Assembly: GCA_963795715.1 (NCBI GenBank)
Contig: CAWCIY010000002.1
Coordinates: 434,001 to 498,000 of the forward strand
Length of the DNA stretch: 64,000 nt
Origin: JAFEDN01 sp963795715
GTDB lineage: Bacteria > Pseudomonadota > Gammaproteobacteria > Coxiellales > Coxiellaceae
Reading direction: 5' to 3'
The notes beneath the pieces are model-generated. The model saw only the letters and a list, made by a program, of their open reading frames with translations. It searched no databases and was not told the origin of the DNA. Every line of letters starts with the position of its first letter. Within the stretch, counting starts at the first letter, position 1. Shown here in pieces: positions 1-9,595 of this stretch. The position numbers were made by a program, and so were the translations under genes.

Positions 1-2275
1 ATTCCGCAAAAGTTTTTGGCGTAAGTTTCGATACGGCAAATACTTCACGGTAGTGAGTCAGGTTATGTTTTTCACATTCCGACCAAGTTATCGGAGCTAT
101 ACCATCTGCTTCTCGCAATAAAGCATACACAATCACAGGACTCATTCCCCACACTGCTGCGCCTAAAGGATGTTCACCCTTAACATCAGTTATGTTCGGT
201 TTAGCTCCTTGTTTTAATAAGGCAGTCATTGTTTCCTCATCTCCTTGTTTGCAAGCTGTAATCAGTTGACTTTGCAATAGCTGAACTTCCTTTATATCCA
301 TCGGCTTGCCAGTTGGTCTAGGAGCGGGCATTAATCTCTGGCTATCAAATAACAACTTGGATGACTGTTTGCTATGATCCCCCCGACATAATAAATTAGA
401 CTTCAGCAATTCCATCTGCTGTGTTCGCGTTTTCCATAAAGATTGGAGAGCAATTAAGTCTGCCTTAGCCTCCCAGGGCGGCACTATTGACCCTGGCCGG
501 CCCTCTCGATGTATTGCAAAACTAAAATTATATCTTATACATGCATAATTAATGCCTAGCCCATCTAAAAATGAGGGCGCTGTAAACCATGTCCCTTTAA
601 TATATTTTGTTTTTGATTGGGTGTCCCGAACCTTTAGCTCTTGTGTCCGTGGTAATTGAGACGCCCATTCTATCGGACATGGATAAAATGAACGATCTGA
701 TCGCACATATTCATTCACGAAATGCACAGGCAACATTTTCTGCGCCCCACCAACTGCTTTACACCAATGTGTTCCCGCATATCCACCATAATTCCATTGT
801 TCGGGAACCTTATCTACATAAGTTTGTAGTGCATCAATTAATGGCTGCAAACTAAAATGTTTTCCTTGTGGTAAATCTTGGTCTTTTTGCGACTCCCATA
901 TGGATAATTGTTCAGCTTGTATCTCTTTCGATAAATGTTTTTGGATCATTTTCCACATGTGCCAGTCCATCGCCCAAAACGCATATTGAAATGCTGTAAT
1001 TTGTTTAAATTCACGACCTGATAAATCCGTCACTCTTCCCATATGTAGTAATAAATTCTTATCTTTTTGAATCAAAGTTTCTGCTTTATCCTGCTCACCT
1101 CCTACAACAAATTGCAGTAGTTGTTTTAGATCTTTAATATCCATTTCTTGAATCGGAGGCTTAGGCGCAGGCATCATTGTTTCACTACTGGAAGACATGT
1201 CTGGAAGATTTAGCTTGATTTCTTTTTTCCCTCCCGTATAAATACCTTCCAGTTTTTTTGATATATCGAGATTTTTTACGCTTGATCTAACATGTTTGAG
1301 ATCACTTCCACTAGATGATAAAGAAGGAGATAAGCCTTCAAGGTTTCTCAACGCAGTTTCAAATTGATACCCCACTTGTTCCGCTGTTGGGCGTTGCTTA
1401 GCTTCCAAATGACAGCACGCCGTGATCATCAACCGAAATATTTCCGGGCAGGGAGTCGGCAGTGGATCACGTTTTCCTTGCACAGCCATAGAGATCATTT
1501 GACCCGCTAGCAGTCCCGCATACGGCATCTTCCGGCTTACGATTTCCCAGAGCACCACCCCTAAACTATACACGTCGGCTTTCTTAGAGTTTGATTCGCC
1601 GTTGTGCAACTCCGGGGCCATCCAAGGTAATGTCCCTACAGTCCCCATAGCGCTACCTATTTTTTCGTGGCTCGCTGAAGTCGATTTAATTATGGATAAT
1701 CCAAAATCTCCCACTTTGGCTTCTTCGCGACCGTTCAGTAAAATATTTTTACTTTTAAGATCGCGATGCAAGATATTTAAGCTATGCAGTTGGTTTAAAC
1801 CATGGCTAATTTGCACTGCCCAACGCATTTGCTGTGGAAAAGCCAATCCTCCAGTGGTTTCTTTAAGACGTGCTTCTAATGTTCCACCCTCTGCGTATTC
1901 CATGACAAGGCAATAATTCTGATCAAAGCTGACGCCATAAAAACCAATTAAATAAGGTGATGATTGCGGTAATCTCGCCATTAAACCAGCTTCTTTTAAT
2001 ACTTCTAGTCGTTGCTCTGTTGGTAATACACCGGGTATATTATAAACTTTAATGGCTACTTTTATTTCGTGATAAGTTCCGGTATAAACTTTTCCATAGG
2101 TTCCCTGCCCTAAAAGATTCCCAAATCTTAATTCATTATAGCGAATTTCCCAACCGATTCCCCTACTTTCAGTAGAACCAGAAAATCCACTCACAGATTG
2201 CTGTATTCCACTGTCAAATTGTGGGCTTCCCGAAGAGGATGCAAATGATGATGAAAATGAAGGATGTCTTGACAT
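1..2275 (-). CDS. Kinase-repeat protein, paralogue 1 (3' end outside window)
   Basis: The frame opens at the ATG at 2275 (protein start MSRHPSFS) after a CAGGAG ribosome site and stays open to the left edge, so about 758 residues are visible and the C-terminus is missing. Residues about 45-305 are a Ser/Thr/Tyr kinase of TKL type, with the same glycine loop, HRDL catalytic loop, DFG and APE segments as the genes at 12979 and 16207. The middle part carries a WAMDW-containing block shared with the 16207 gene. The end enters a GEHPLGAAVWGM repeat shared with the 12979 gene. This copy therefore joins the C-terminal types of both paralogues. Function is inferred: eukaryote-like kinases with ankyrin-like repeats in Legionellales are usually secreted effectors. 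No signal peptide is seen. Confidence 0.85.
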   Translation of the reverse strand, partial: MSRHPSFSSSFASSSGSPQFDSGIQQSVSGFSGSTESRGIGWEIRYNELRFGNLLGQGTYGKVYTGTYHEIKVAIKVYNIPGVLPTEQRLEVLKEAGLMARLPQSSPYLIGFYGVSFDQNYCLVMEYAEGGTLEARLKETTGGLAFPQQMRWAVQISHGLNQLHSLNILHRDLKSKNILLNGREEAKVGDFGLSIIKSTSASHEKIGSAMGTVGTLPWMAPELHNGESNSKKADVYSLGVVLWEIVSRKMPYAGLLAGQMISMAVQGKRDPLPTPCPEIFRLMITACCHLEAKQRPTAEQVGYQFETALRNLEGLSPSLSSSGSDLKHVRSSVKNLDISKKLEGIYTGGKKEIKLNLPDMSSSSETMMPAPKPPIQEMDIKDLKQLLQFVVGGEQDKAETLIQKDKNLLLHMGRVTDLSGREFKQITAFQYAFWAMDWHMWKMIQKHLSKEIQAEQLSIWESQKDQDLPQGKHFSLQPLIDALQTYVDKVPEQWNYGGYAGTHWCKAVGGAQKMLPVHFVNEYVRSDRSFYPCPIEWASQLPRTQELKVRDTQSKTKYIKGTWFTAPSFLDGLGINYACIRYNFSFAIHREGRPGSIVPPWEAKADLIALQSLWKTRTQQMELLKSNLLCRGDHSKQSSKLLFDSQRLMPAPRPTGKPMDIKEVQLLQSQLITACKQGDEETMTALLKQGAKPNITDVKGEHPLGAAVWGMSPVIVYALLREADGIAPITWSECEKHNLTHYREVFAVSKLTPKTFAE

Positions 2276-2400
2276 GATTGGATACTCCTGTTCAGTTCAA
2301 TAAAGGTATTCCCTAAAATCCTAATCTGCAGTTCTCACGAAACTTCATTGACGATTATACTTGAAACTCACAAAAAGTAATAACGATCATATTAAGCTTT
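2276..2400 (-). promoter_or_regulatory. Leader shared with the other two kinase genes
   Basis: Read on the minus strand, the 110 or so bases before the ATG match, with scattered differences, the leaders at 12852-12978 and 16080-16206. Shared pieces include GATTTTAGGGAATA and GAACAGGAGTA. This supports a common promoter and ribosome site for the three paralogues, or simply their shared descent. The exact promoter is not resolved. Confidence 0.5.
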
Positions 2401-2550
2401 ATACAATGATTGAAGTTAGTTTAACGGGGCCTACAAGTACGTCGTCTACCACACGACAATAGTTATTTCACGAAAATAATTGCTATCCTGGGGTTATAGT
2501 AATAAATTTGCCGCTTAAAAAAGCTAAACACTATTTCAAAGCCATCGAGC

Positions 2551-2757
2551 ATGAACAGCAATGAAAAAATTCTACAAATCGAAAAATACCGTCAATCATG
2601 TAAAAAAACGATAATCGGTAGAGGCGGTTTATTTCCGAAGGGATTGATTCCATTCGATAGATCCCTTCTGTTTAAAAATTTTTCAGATAGGGATTTTCCG
2701 ATAATTGCTCACGAAAAAATCTGGCAGATCATGGGATCAGAATTCATTAGACTATAG
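2551..2757 (+). CDS. Small hypothetical ORF
   Basis: A 68-codon ORF beginning MNSNEKILQIEKY, with no recognised domain and no clear ribosome site. It sits in a decayed zone just before the 2790 ORF and could be a chance or remnant reading frame. The 2401-2550 stretch before it shows nothing I can name. Confidence 0.2.
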   Translation: MNSNEKILQIEKYRQSCKKTIIGRGGLFPKGLIPFDRSLLFKNFSDRDFPIIAHEKIWQIMGSEFIRL

Positions 2758-2789
2758 AGTTCAGTTAGTCACCCTTTTAAGGATCATCA

Positions 2790-3152
2790 ATGCTAAATTC
2801 ATTGCCTTATAGTAACTATTTTGATTCTTCCTGGCAATCAATGGAGAGAATTCCGATCGTGCTGTTATTACTCAAAGAAGAATTGCATCAGTTAGAAATT
2901 GCTCATGAAACGGATTTAACTGCTCACTGGGATCATCTGCAGCAAAAACTGACTGCTTATCGGACCCTGTATCAACATTGGAAACAGGCTAATTTAAATC
3001 CGAGGCAAACCGAGTGGATTAGCGAAATGAAATTTTATTTGCAAGCCTGGCAGCAAACGATTTTTTCATCGCCTTCTTCAGTATCTTCAGGGGCTTCGTT
3101 ATCCATCACTCAAGACAATTTAGCCCATAATCCTGATTCTCTAAGCCTTTGA
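2790..3152 (+). CDS. Hypothetical protein, helical
   Basis: A 120-residue ORF starting at an ATG after an AAGGAT ribosome site. The sequence is rich in Leu, Gln and Glu with several W/H-containing helices and a Ser-rich tail, which suggests a soluble alpha-helical protein. I do not recognise the family. It lies directly upstream of the MBL-like fragment and may have been its operon partner. Confidence 0.4.
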   Translation: MLNSLPYSNYFDSSWQSMERIPIVLLLLKEELHQLEIAHETDLTAHWDHLQQKLTAYRTLYQHWKQANLNPRQTEWISEMKFYLQAWQQTIFSSPSSVSSGASLSITQDNLAHNPDSLSL

Positions 3153-3178
3153 CCTTATTCTTGAGGGACACGAAAAGC

Positions 3179-3409
3179 ATGAAATTCGATAAAAAATTTA
3201 CTCCCCTCTACAGGTTCAATTCTAACCGATCTCGATCATTCGGCGTTTGGACGCTCCTTCGTTGGCTCTTACAAGGACGCCGATATCAGATCAATTCACT
3301 CAAAAAGCTGGAAAAACCGACCACTTCTCATCGAATAGCCGATGTAGTGATCTGGATCGCCGGATTAATTGTGTTGACCATCGCTTTTACAACATCTGGT
3401 CGGCGCTAA
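3179..3409 (+). pseudogene. Fragment resembling the N-terminus of an MBL-fold hydrolase
   Basis: Starting at MKFDKKF, about 76 residues include RSFGVWTLLRWLLQGRRY and ADVVIWI. These resemble the start of UlaG/NAPE-PLD-like metallo-beta-lactamase-fold proteins just before their first metal motif. The reading then ends in TSGRR and no HxHxDH motif follows, so the catalytic part is missing. Two bases downstream a different remnant begins, so this is a deletion junction. The family call is tentative and from memory. Confidence 0.3.
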
Positions 3410-3410
3410 A

Positions 3411-3823
3411 CTGGAACTCGCGTTGTCTCCTCTGGAAATCACTCATCATGGCGCATCGGTTGCGGATTCAGTCTCAAACCGATCAGGAGATTTTATGATT
3501 GATAATTACGTCATTCATATTACCCTATCTCCTAGCGAAGCAATCATTCGCAAATGCCAACAAAACTTTGAATCTAACACCAGGCCACTAATTCTAACTA
3601 TCGGTAATGGCGTATCTGCCGTAAAAGTGTTAGCTGAAAATGCAGGGCTATCAAGGCGAATTGAGATCATGGATGCCGAGCAATTTTTAACAGCTAACTT
3701 AATGAACTGAGTTTATTTAAAACTTCTGCTCACGTCGCCACACTGGAAAGATTAGTTGCTGCCTACAACCGAATTATCTCGGAACATGAGACTGATCCAA
3801 GCCTAAGAATTGAAATGAGCTAA
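3411..3823 (+). pseudogene. DUF4928-like restriction-modification-associated remnant, frameshifted
   Basis: The frame from 3411 reads LEITHHGASVADSV and then IHITLSPSEAIIRKC, which I recall as typical of DUF4928 proteins found beside DNA cytosine methyltransferases. The frame stops at 3710 after TANLMN, but the next frame continues the expected C-terminus (LSLFKTSAHVATLERLV, ending DPSLRIEMS) to a TAA at 3821-3823. One indel near 3705 is enough to explain it. The N-terminal part of the family is missing. The stop overlaps the ATG of the Vsr gene (TAATG), so the two were co-translated. Confidence 0.55.
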
Positions 3824-4265
3824 TGGAAAAAAGCTCTACCGACAATCTAACCCCCCGCCAAAGAAAACATGCCATGAAACAGATCAAAGGGAAAAATACA
3901 GCCCCTGAATTGAAAGTTCAGCACATTTTAAAAGAAATTGGATATGATAATTTTCAACTTCACCCTGAAAATATGGTAGGAAAACCGGATATTATCTGGG
4001 CTGATCATCACTTAGCTTTATTCATTCACGGCTGTTTTTGGCATGGGCACGATTGTCCACGCGGCGCTCGAATGCCCAAAACCCATCGTGATTACTGGCA
4101 AGCTAAAATAGAACGTAACTTTAATCGAAATCAATCAAATCAGCAATATTAACACAAGCTGGATGGCGTATTCTGGTTATTTGGGAATGCGAATTAAAAA
4201 ATACAGATGTTATTAAAGAAAAAATAAGAAAATTTTTTGGAACATCACTTAATTGGGTCAAATAA
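3823..4265 (+). pseudogene. vsr: Very short patch repair endonuclease (Vsr), frameshifted
   Basis: Vsr nicks DNA at T:G mismatches arising from deaminated methylcytosine next to a Dcm-type methylase. The first 100 codons show LTPRQRKHAMKQIKGKNT, GKPDII and FIHGCFWHGHDCP, which are Vsr hallmarks with the catalytic Asp and zinc-binding His/Cys residues. The frame stops at 4152 after QSNQQY. One base later in another frame the family C-terminus continues (LTQAGWRILVIWECEL) to a TAA at 4263-4265. One A appears to be missing near 4146. With the DUF4928 remnant it marks a dead restriction-modification locus whose methylase is absent. Confidence 0.85.
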
Positions 4266-4336
4266 TTTATTCGGTAGGAATTTTGCCATAATCCATAGAT
4301 GCACGGATAAATAATTCAATTTTAATTTCATCTTTA

Positions 4337-4702
4337 TCACCCGATAGGCTCCTGCAAATTTTTAGTAGGAAAATTTACGGTATAGTAATCAATATAATTA
4401 TTGCTAGCATTAGTAATACTTAATATTATCCTGTTACATAAAATTTGCAATATTTTTGTTTTTTTAAGCGCCTTGATATAGTCTTCCTTTTCAGGAATGC
4501 CTCCATGCGCACCTGTGTTTCGTTGAGACCACGCTCTTTTTTCTAAATCACTAAGAGTAATATTTAATGTGGCTAAAAATTTCTTTGTGATTATATCTTT
4601 AGGCGCCTGATTTAAACTACAATTAATTCGATTAACTAAGATATTTAAAGTCTCCTTATCAATATTTTTCTCTGCAACCACTTTTAAAAGATTATCTTTC
4701 AA
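4337..4702 (-). pseudogene. HEPN-type domain fragment
   Basis: About 121 codons opening at a TTG, with an in-frame stop twelve codons upstream and no ATG. The segment WSQRNTGAHGG has an R-x4-H arrangement typical of HEPN domains (often RNases or nucleic-acid-binding helices). It looks like the C-terminal part of a larger protein that has lost its start. The family assignment rests on this single motif and the helical character. Confidence 0.4.
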
Positions 4703-4821
4703 AGGATTCCAAATTCTGGCATAAGAATTCGTTCATGTTTAGGTAAAGAAGAGAGTTCTGCTATAAGCATTACATAAGTCAATGGCACTAAGATAAGGAA
4801 TTGAAGATTTTCAACAGCAAG

Positions 4822-5004
4822 CTAACTTTCTCCAGTATAACCACAGATCCCCATGCGCGGTGAATTTACAACAGGAAGTAAAAACTCTTCGCCTTCGCAA
4901 GCATTGTGTTTTTTCTTACATTGTTTGCAACAGAAATCGTAACAAACTGAACAAATAACTTCCGGATGTTTTTCACAAGTTGTGCATTTAATATCTGCAG
5001 GCAA
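4822..5004 (-). pseudogene. Cys/His-rich B-box-like zinc-binding fragment
   Basis: Sixty residues opening at TTG. The spacing CTTC-x7-CSVC-x3-CKQC-x3-H resembles a B-box or related treble-clef zinc finger, a fold common in eukaryotes. The same frame is open about 11 codons further upstream to a TAA, without an ATG. It is probably the remains of an effector-like gene. No function can be assigned. Confidence 0.35.
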
Positions 5005-5194
5005 ATTGTTTCTTGCTACCTTTTGAAGATACTTTTGTTATAGCCCTTGGAAAATCAGATGAGATCGGGCAGTTTCTTGGAGCCATACACCATTACGAGT
5101 TAGGGGAACGAATAAATTGTAGGTTATGAGTTTATTTGTTTACAAAGCCGATAAAAGGTAAATTTTGAAGAAGTAGGAAGAAACTTAAATATAG

Positions 5195-6964
5195 TTAATC
5201 AACAATAAATCCACCCGATTGCAGTTTAAATAAATTGGCATAGATGCCATTCTTTTTTAAAATTAATTCGGCATGACTACCTTCCTCCACAATACGGCCT
5301 GCATCAAAAACTAAAATCCGATCTGCTTCGAGAATGGTTGAAAGACGATGCGCAATCATAATTGACGTACGGCCAGTAGTAAGCGTATGCAGTGCATCTT
5401 GTATTGTTCGCTCGCTTTTAGAGTCAAGCGAACTGGTGGCTTCATCTAAAACAAGAATAGGACGATCGGCCAATATTGCCCGCGCAATGGCTATGCGTTG
5501 ACGTTCGCCTCCCGATAATTTAACTCCTCGCTCTCCTACCAAAGTTTCATATTGTTGCGGGAGTCCCATGATAAAATCGTGGATATGCGCTTGTTTTGCA
5601 GCGCCATAAATTTCTTCCTGAGTGGCATTTGGTTTTGCGTAGGCAATATTTTCGTGCAGTGTGCGATGAAAAAGGATAGGATCTTGTGGCACTAGTGCAA
5701 TAGCACTACGCAATGATTGACGAGAACCCAAGTTAATATCTTGACCATCAATACAAATACGACCTTCTTGAATCGCGTATAAACATTGCAGCAAACGAAT
5801 AAAACTGGTCTTACCCCCACCTGAATGACCAATCAAGGCAACGCGTTCTCCTGCACGGATTGTAACAAAAAGGTTTTTAAAAATTGGAATAATTTTGCCG
5901 GGATAAGTAAAACTAACATTCTCAAATACAATTTCGCCTTGATGAATACTGAGATTGGGATGCTGATTAGCATCCACAACTTCAGGTGGTTCTTGTAATA
6001 AAGTGATTACGGCATGAAGATCGTAAGATGAAGTCAAAATATTTTTAATATTTTCTCCCACCTCTCGTATATAGGATTGCATAATAGTATAAGCAAAGGC
6101 CAAATAGGCCATGTTTTCTACTGTCGCCATGCCTTTGAAATAATACCAAGTTCCACCCCCCATCATTAATGCTAACATCCCCACTAATAACAAGCGTTGA
6201 ATAGTTCCCGCTGTATTCCCCAGATGATAAGCACGTAGATTTTTATGCCGCAACAGGGTGGTAATGTCATAAAATCGAAACAGTTCACGCTGTTCTTGTG
6301 CATAGGCTTTTGTAGTGACCATACCACTTATACTATCTGCTAAATGCGCATTAAAAGAGTCTTGCGCATCGGCATAATGTCCTTGGGCGGGGCCGGAAAT
6401 TTTAAAAACTAAAAACGCAATAATTATGATAAAAAGGGTTAAGTAAGCAACCATTAGCATGGCTAAAATTGGAAAGCGCAGCGCCAAAAATATCATGCTT
6501 CCAATTAAAATTATGACGGTTGAAAAAATACGCATCAGAATTTGATCTTCAAAAACTTCAATTTTTTGTCGAGCACGATTCATTTTAGAAATAATGCTTC
6601 CTGCGAAGGTACTTACAAAAAACTGTTCGGGAAGACGTTGCACGTGTTTAAATGCGTCATCGATTAATGATTTAAATATTGTTGTTTCGAAATTATTATA
6701 AATAATATAAGCCAGTGAAGCCAATAAAGTCTGAATGAAATAAACACCAATAAAAATTTCAAGGCGATTTAGAATCAGTGCGTGATCACTTCGCTCTCGA
6801 ATGGCTCCTAAAAATGAAGAAAGCGCACTAGGCAAATAGGCTTCAAATAAAGCTGCAACTAAAATCATCAACAAAATTGCAATTAATTTCTTCGGTTGCT
6901 TAACCCAATAACCTGCAGCGAATCGCAGAACATCCAAAAATGAAAGCCGCTTGAAATCTGGCAT
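5195..6964 (-). CDS. ABC exporter, fused membrane and ATPase domains
   Basis: The 589-residue protein has an ABC transmembrane type 1 domain (about residues 20-310, roughly six hydrophobic spans) followed by an ATP-binding domain. The latter shows Walker A GHSGGGKTS (379-387), signature LSGGERQR (483-490), Walker B ILVLDEAT (503-510) and the switch His in IMIAHRLS (about 539). This layout is that of half-size exporters of the MsbA/LmrA/HlyB group that work as homodimers. The substrate cannot be told; lipid, peptide or drug are all possible. The gene is intact and stands alone among decayed neighbours, starting at an ATG at 6964. Confidence 0.9.
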   Translation of the reverse strand: MPDFKRLSFLDVLRFAAGYWVKQPKKLIAILLMILVAALFEAYLPSALSSFLGAIRERSDHALILNRLEIFIGVYFIQTLLASLAYIIYNNFETTIFKSLIDDAFKHVQRLPEQFFVSTFAGSIISKMNRARQKIEVFEDQILMRIFSTVIILIGSMIFLALRFPILAMLMVAYLTLFIIIIAFLVFKISGPAQGHYADAQDSFNAHLADSISGMVTTKAYAQEQRELFRFYDITTLLRHKNLRAYHLGNTAGTIQRLLLVGMLALMMGGGTWYYFKGMATVENMAYLAFAYTIMQSYIREVGENIKNILTSSYDLHAVITLLQEPPEVVDANQHPNLSIHQGEIVFENVSFTYPGKIIPIFKNLFVTIRAGERVALIGHSGGGKTSFIRLLQCLYAIQEGRICIDGQDINLGSRQSLRSAIALVPQDPILFHRTLHENIAYAKPNATQEEIYGAAKQAHIHDFIMGLPQQYETLVGERGVKLSGGERQRIAIARAILADRPILVLDEATSSLDSKSERTIQDALHTLTTGRTSIMIAHRLSTILEADRILVFDAGRIVEEGSHAELILKKNGIYANLFKLQSGGFIVD

Positions 6965-7199
6965 AATAATTACTCTTTTTAATGAAGAATAGAAAATTTA
7001 ATTTGTTTAATAACTATTGTCAATTTTTTGAGCGAGATTGTATCCTTATCGACGGAACAGAACCTGTCGCCATAGAAAATGCAGCCATCGCCTTTGATAA
7101 TATCCGCTGCCAACATTCTTTAGGCGTCAACTGCAGGCAGTTGATTTGAGTTGACTAAAAAAATTGAACTAAAGATCGGTGTATTTTTCAACTTTATTG
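6965..7199. other. Gene-free stretch with a short palindrome
   Basis: No complete gene is seen. A short plus-strand frame near 7035-7145 (CILIDGTEPVAIENAAIAF) looks like a gene remnant that I cannot name. A palindrome CAACTGCAGGCAGTTG lies near 7128-7144. Confidence 0.3.
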
Positions 7200-7430
7200 C
7201 CTCTCGCATGCCGATTTGTGACAATCATCTTTTTTTGCCTTCCCAATTGCACTAATCGACCCAAACTACTGAGTAATAAGGGTCGACTGGTGTGAGCTTT
7301 TCCACATTCGACGATTTTTTTAACTTAAATAAATAACTGTAATTTCTGGCTTCCAATTCATTCATGACCTGATCCGTTCCCCAATCACAATCGCCTCGAA
7401 TAAATTGGGGTTTTTCCATTTTCCGGTAAA
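7200..7430 (-). mobile_element. Remnant of an IS1380/IS4-type transposase
   Basis: Conceptual translation of the minus strand gives KPQFIRGDCDWGTDQ and ARNYSYLFKLKK, matching the RGD...(Y)LF(K/R)L region of IS1380-type DDE transposases. The frame breaks, and a second frame (VKKIVECGKAHTSRP, then LGRLVQLGRQKK) carries on. No full transposase or terminal repeats are visible. Confidence 0.5.
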
Positions 7431-7460
7431 CGATCCAATAACGATAATGTCTAAAGTCCC

Positions 7461-7836
7461 TTATTCTTCCATGGCTTTTATTATTTTACGCACATCCTCC
7501 TCGGTAGAAATAGAGTCTATGCTTAGCGTGGCGACTTCTTCAAATAGGCTATCGCGCTCAAGGTGCTGTTGATCCAGGAATGCTTTTCGATCAGCAATAG
7601 GGAGTATGGGAGATGATTTCAGCTTCGCATTGATGAAAGGCTTCCTCACCTTGTTTCCCTAAAATTTCATTTAAGCTTCGGCCAATGTAACGTTCCAAGC
7701 CAGGATTGGCGTCAATAAACTGCCAACCCAGCTTTTTAGCTAAAGCTTCACCCCGCAATGATTTACCCGTACCGGTATGGCCGACGATAAAAATACGTTT
7801 ATATTTCTTCACGTAAATACACCTCAAAGGTCGCAC
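7461..7836 (-). pseudogene. Shikimate-kinase-like P-loop protein with internal deletion
   Basis: The 5' part (7591-7836) has a Walker A GHTGTGKS followed by LAKKLGWQFIDAN and IGRSLNEILGKQGEEAF, as in shikimate kinases and related small P-loop kinases. The 3' part (7461-7649, another frame) has LPIADRKAFLDQQH and ends VRKIIKAMEE, matching the tail of the same family. The central 60-80 residues are missing and the halves are out of frame, so the gene is dead. Its start abuts the integrase remnant at 7831. Confidence 0.6.
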
Positions 7837-8607
7837 CAGAGTAGCACCGGAAATTTTTTATTTCTACCGCGACGCTCAGCTTAAAGGCTTTGCTCTGCGT
7901 GTCACCGCTAATGGTATCAAAAGTTTTGTCGTTGAAAAACTCGTCAACGGCAAAGTCCGGCGCATGACCCTTGGCCGCTATAGGGAACTCACCGTCGAAC
8001 AGGCACGCCGGGAAGCCCAAAAGCTACTGGGCAAAATTTTTACCGGCATTGACCCACAGGCCGAGAAACAAACCGCCGAGCTTCACGGCACCACCCTGGA
8101 GCAAGTGTTTCAGGACTATCTGAATGCCCGTAAAGAGTTAAAGCCCAGAACGCTCTATGATTACCGGCGAGTCATGGCGCGCGTCTTTTCAGAATGGCGA
8201 AATAAACCCTTGTTGGCTATCACCAAAGATAAAGTCGCCAGGCTGCATACTCGATTGGGCGAAGAAAACGGCCATGCGTACGCCAATTTAGCCATGCGGT
8301 TCTTGCGTGCGTTATTTAACTTCGCCGCCGGGCAATATGAAGACGCCCAAGGCCGTTCGTTGATTACCGACAACCCTGTTAAGCGATTATCTCAAACCCG
8401 CTCTTGACTCTGGCAGAAAGCCTGGATATTTCCGCTTACGCCGTCAAGCGGCTGATCAATCACAAAATGACTAACGATGTGACGGCGGGTTACATTATTT
8501 CCGACGTCGAAAGACTGCGGAAACCGATGCAAGCTATCACCGACAATCTATTAAAATGGATGACCGCAGAATCATGCTCTGTACTCGATGCAACTTCATC
8601 TCCGTGA
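7831..8607 (+). pseudogene. Tyrosine integrase (DUF4102 type) remnant
   Basis: The frame from about 7831 to 8407 reads LKGFALRVTANGIKSFVV and LGRYRELTVEQARREAQ, the arm-binding (DUF4102) domain, then a core-binding domain (LEQVFQDYLNARKELKP). It stops after LSQTRS. The frame at 8404 then gives the family C-terminus (AYAVKRLINHKMTNDVTAGY) including the likely catalytic Tyr. About 130-150 residues that carry the Arg-Lys-His catalytic set are deleted, and the true start is lost. The first bases contain a GTAGCACC-type motif also found at 32348-32367. The region is less AT-rich than its surroundings, as expected for imported DNA. Confidence 0.7.
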
Positions 8608-8668
8608 TCTGATTTATAATATACCTGGCCGCTAACTCTTTGTGAAAATCATCGGAGAAACTTAAGTT

Positions 8669-9595
8669 TTATACCCACGGGCCTGGTGGTTTCCAAAGAG
8701 ATTTAAATAACTCGTCTCTATGTCTTGAATCCAATATTGGTTGAATAAATTGCTTAATCTGTTCAATGATTTCCTGGAAAGTCACCGAAGCGGCTATCGT
8801 CAAATGATTTTTTTCAACAAAAGCATTCCATTGCTGGAGCCTTGTTGTATGCACTGCCGAATCAAGAAAACTCAGCGAGTCGGATATCGGAATAGGCATC
8901 TGACGCTTTAAAAAAGTTTGGTGAATCGCTTCAGATAAACGTTGGCCTGAAAAAGAGAATTGCCGCAGCAAAAACCAAACATCAAAATAATCTTTGATGC
9001 GGCTGTTGATTTCACCAAAACGAACCATCGCATGGACTTTTTCAGCAATCAGTGTTTCGGGTGTGTAACCTAAAATAACAGGGCCAGTCATCTTTAATAA
9101 AGTGGGATATTCTAAAAGACCAGGTTCGGGGTAAACTACATCACCAAAACCAATATCCATTTGCATTCTTACCCGCGCCTTAGCCAGTTCTCCATCAAAT
9201 CGAACATGTATGCCATTATACTCGTTTTGTTCCTGAATGCGTTCGCAAGCCACGGTTTCCGAAAAAAATTTTACAGCATCCTCCGCACAAGGGATATCGC
9301 ATATTTCGGTCACTACTTTAACGATATTTTGCTGAGAATTTGAAGTGATGCCTAAAAAATCAATATCGCGAGTCGCACGACTTTCCGTTAAATTCCAAAC
9401 AAAGAACATTAAAGCACCCTTTAAGATCAATTTATTTTTATGCGAAGAAACGGATAATCGGTATAAAAAGCGTTCTATCAAATAATATTGCAATACTTCA
9501 TCAAAAGGCCGTTTGGATTCACGCGCTAAATTGGATAACCGCTGCCGCACTGAGGCAGCCAGGTCTTTTTTTATTTTTTTAAGTGTGTCATTCAT
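8669..9595 (-). CDS. AbiEii-type nucleotidyltransferase toxin
   Basis: The 308-residue protein shows LILKGALMFFVW and then SRATRDIDFLG near residues 57-85, the nucleotidyltransferase signature of the AbiEii/MenT toxin family, which act by modifying tRNA with nucleotides. A long helical C-terminal half follows. The start overlaps the end of the antitoxin gene by four bases (ATGA), the usual layout of type IV AbiE pairs. Likely roles are phage defence by abortive infection or stabilisation of a neighbouring element. The gene looks intact. Confidence 0.85.
   Translation of the reverse strand: MNDTLKKIKKDLAASVRQRLSNLARESKRPFDEVLQYYLIERFLYRLSVSSHKNKLILKGALMFFVWNLTESRATRDIDFLGITSNSQQNIVKVVTEICDIPCAEDAVKFFSETVACERIQEQNEYNGIHVRFDGELAKARVRMQMDIGFGDVVYPEPGLLEYPTLLKMTGPVILGYTPETLIAEKVHAMVRFGEINSRIKDYFDVWFLLRQFSFSGQRLSEAIHQTFLKRQMPIPISDSLSFLDSAVHTTRLQQWNAFVEKNHLTIAASVTFQEIIEQIKQFIQPILDSRHRDELFKSLWKPPGPWV

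Noticed and set aside
607..1916. Plus-strand ORFs at 607-855 and 1602-1916
   Set aside because: They lie antisense within the open kinase frame on the minus strand and carry no domain; the 1602 frame is the antisense of the kinase core and recurs at the sister gene (16563-16892).
2385..2400. CTTAATAT near the first kinase leader as a PmrA-type box
   Set aside because: Only one half-site is present, and the two other leaders do not keep it, so it is probably chance in AT-rich DNA.
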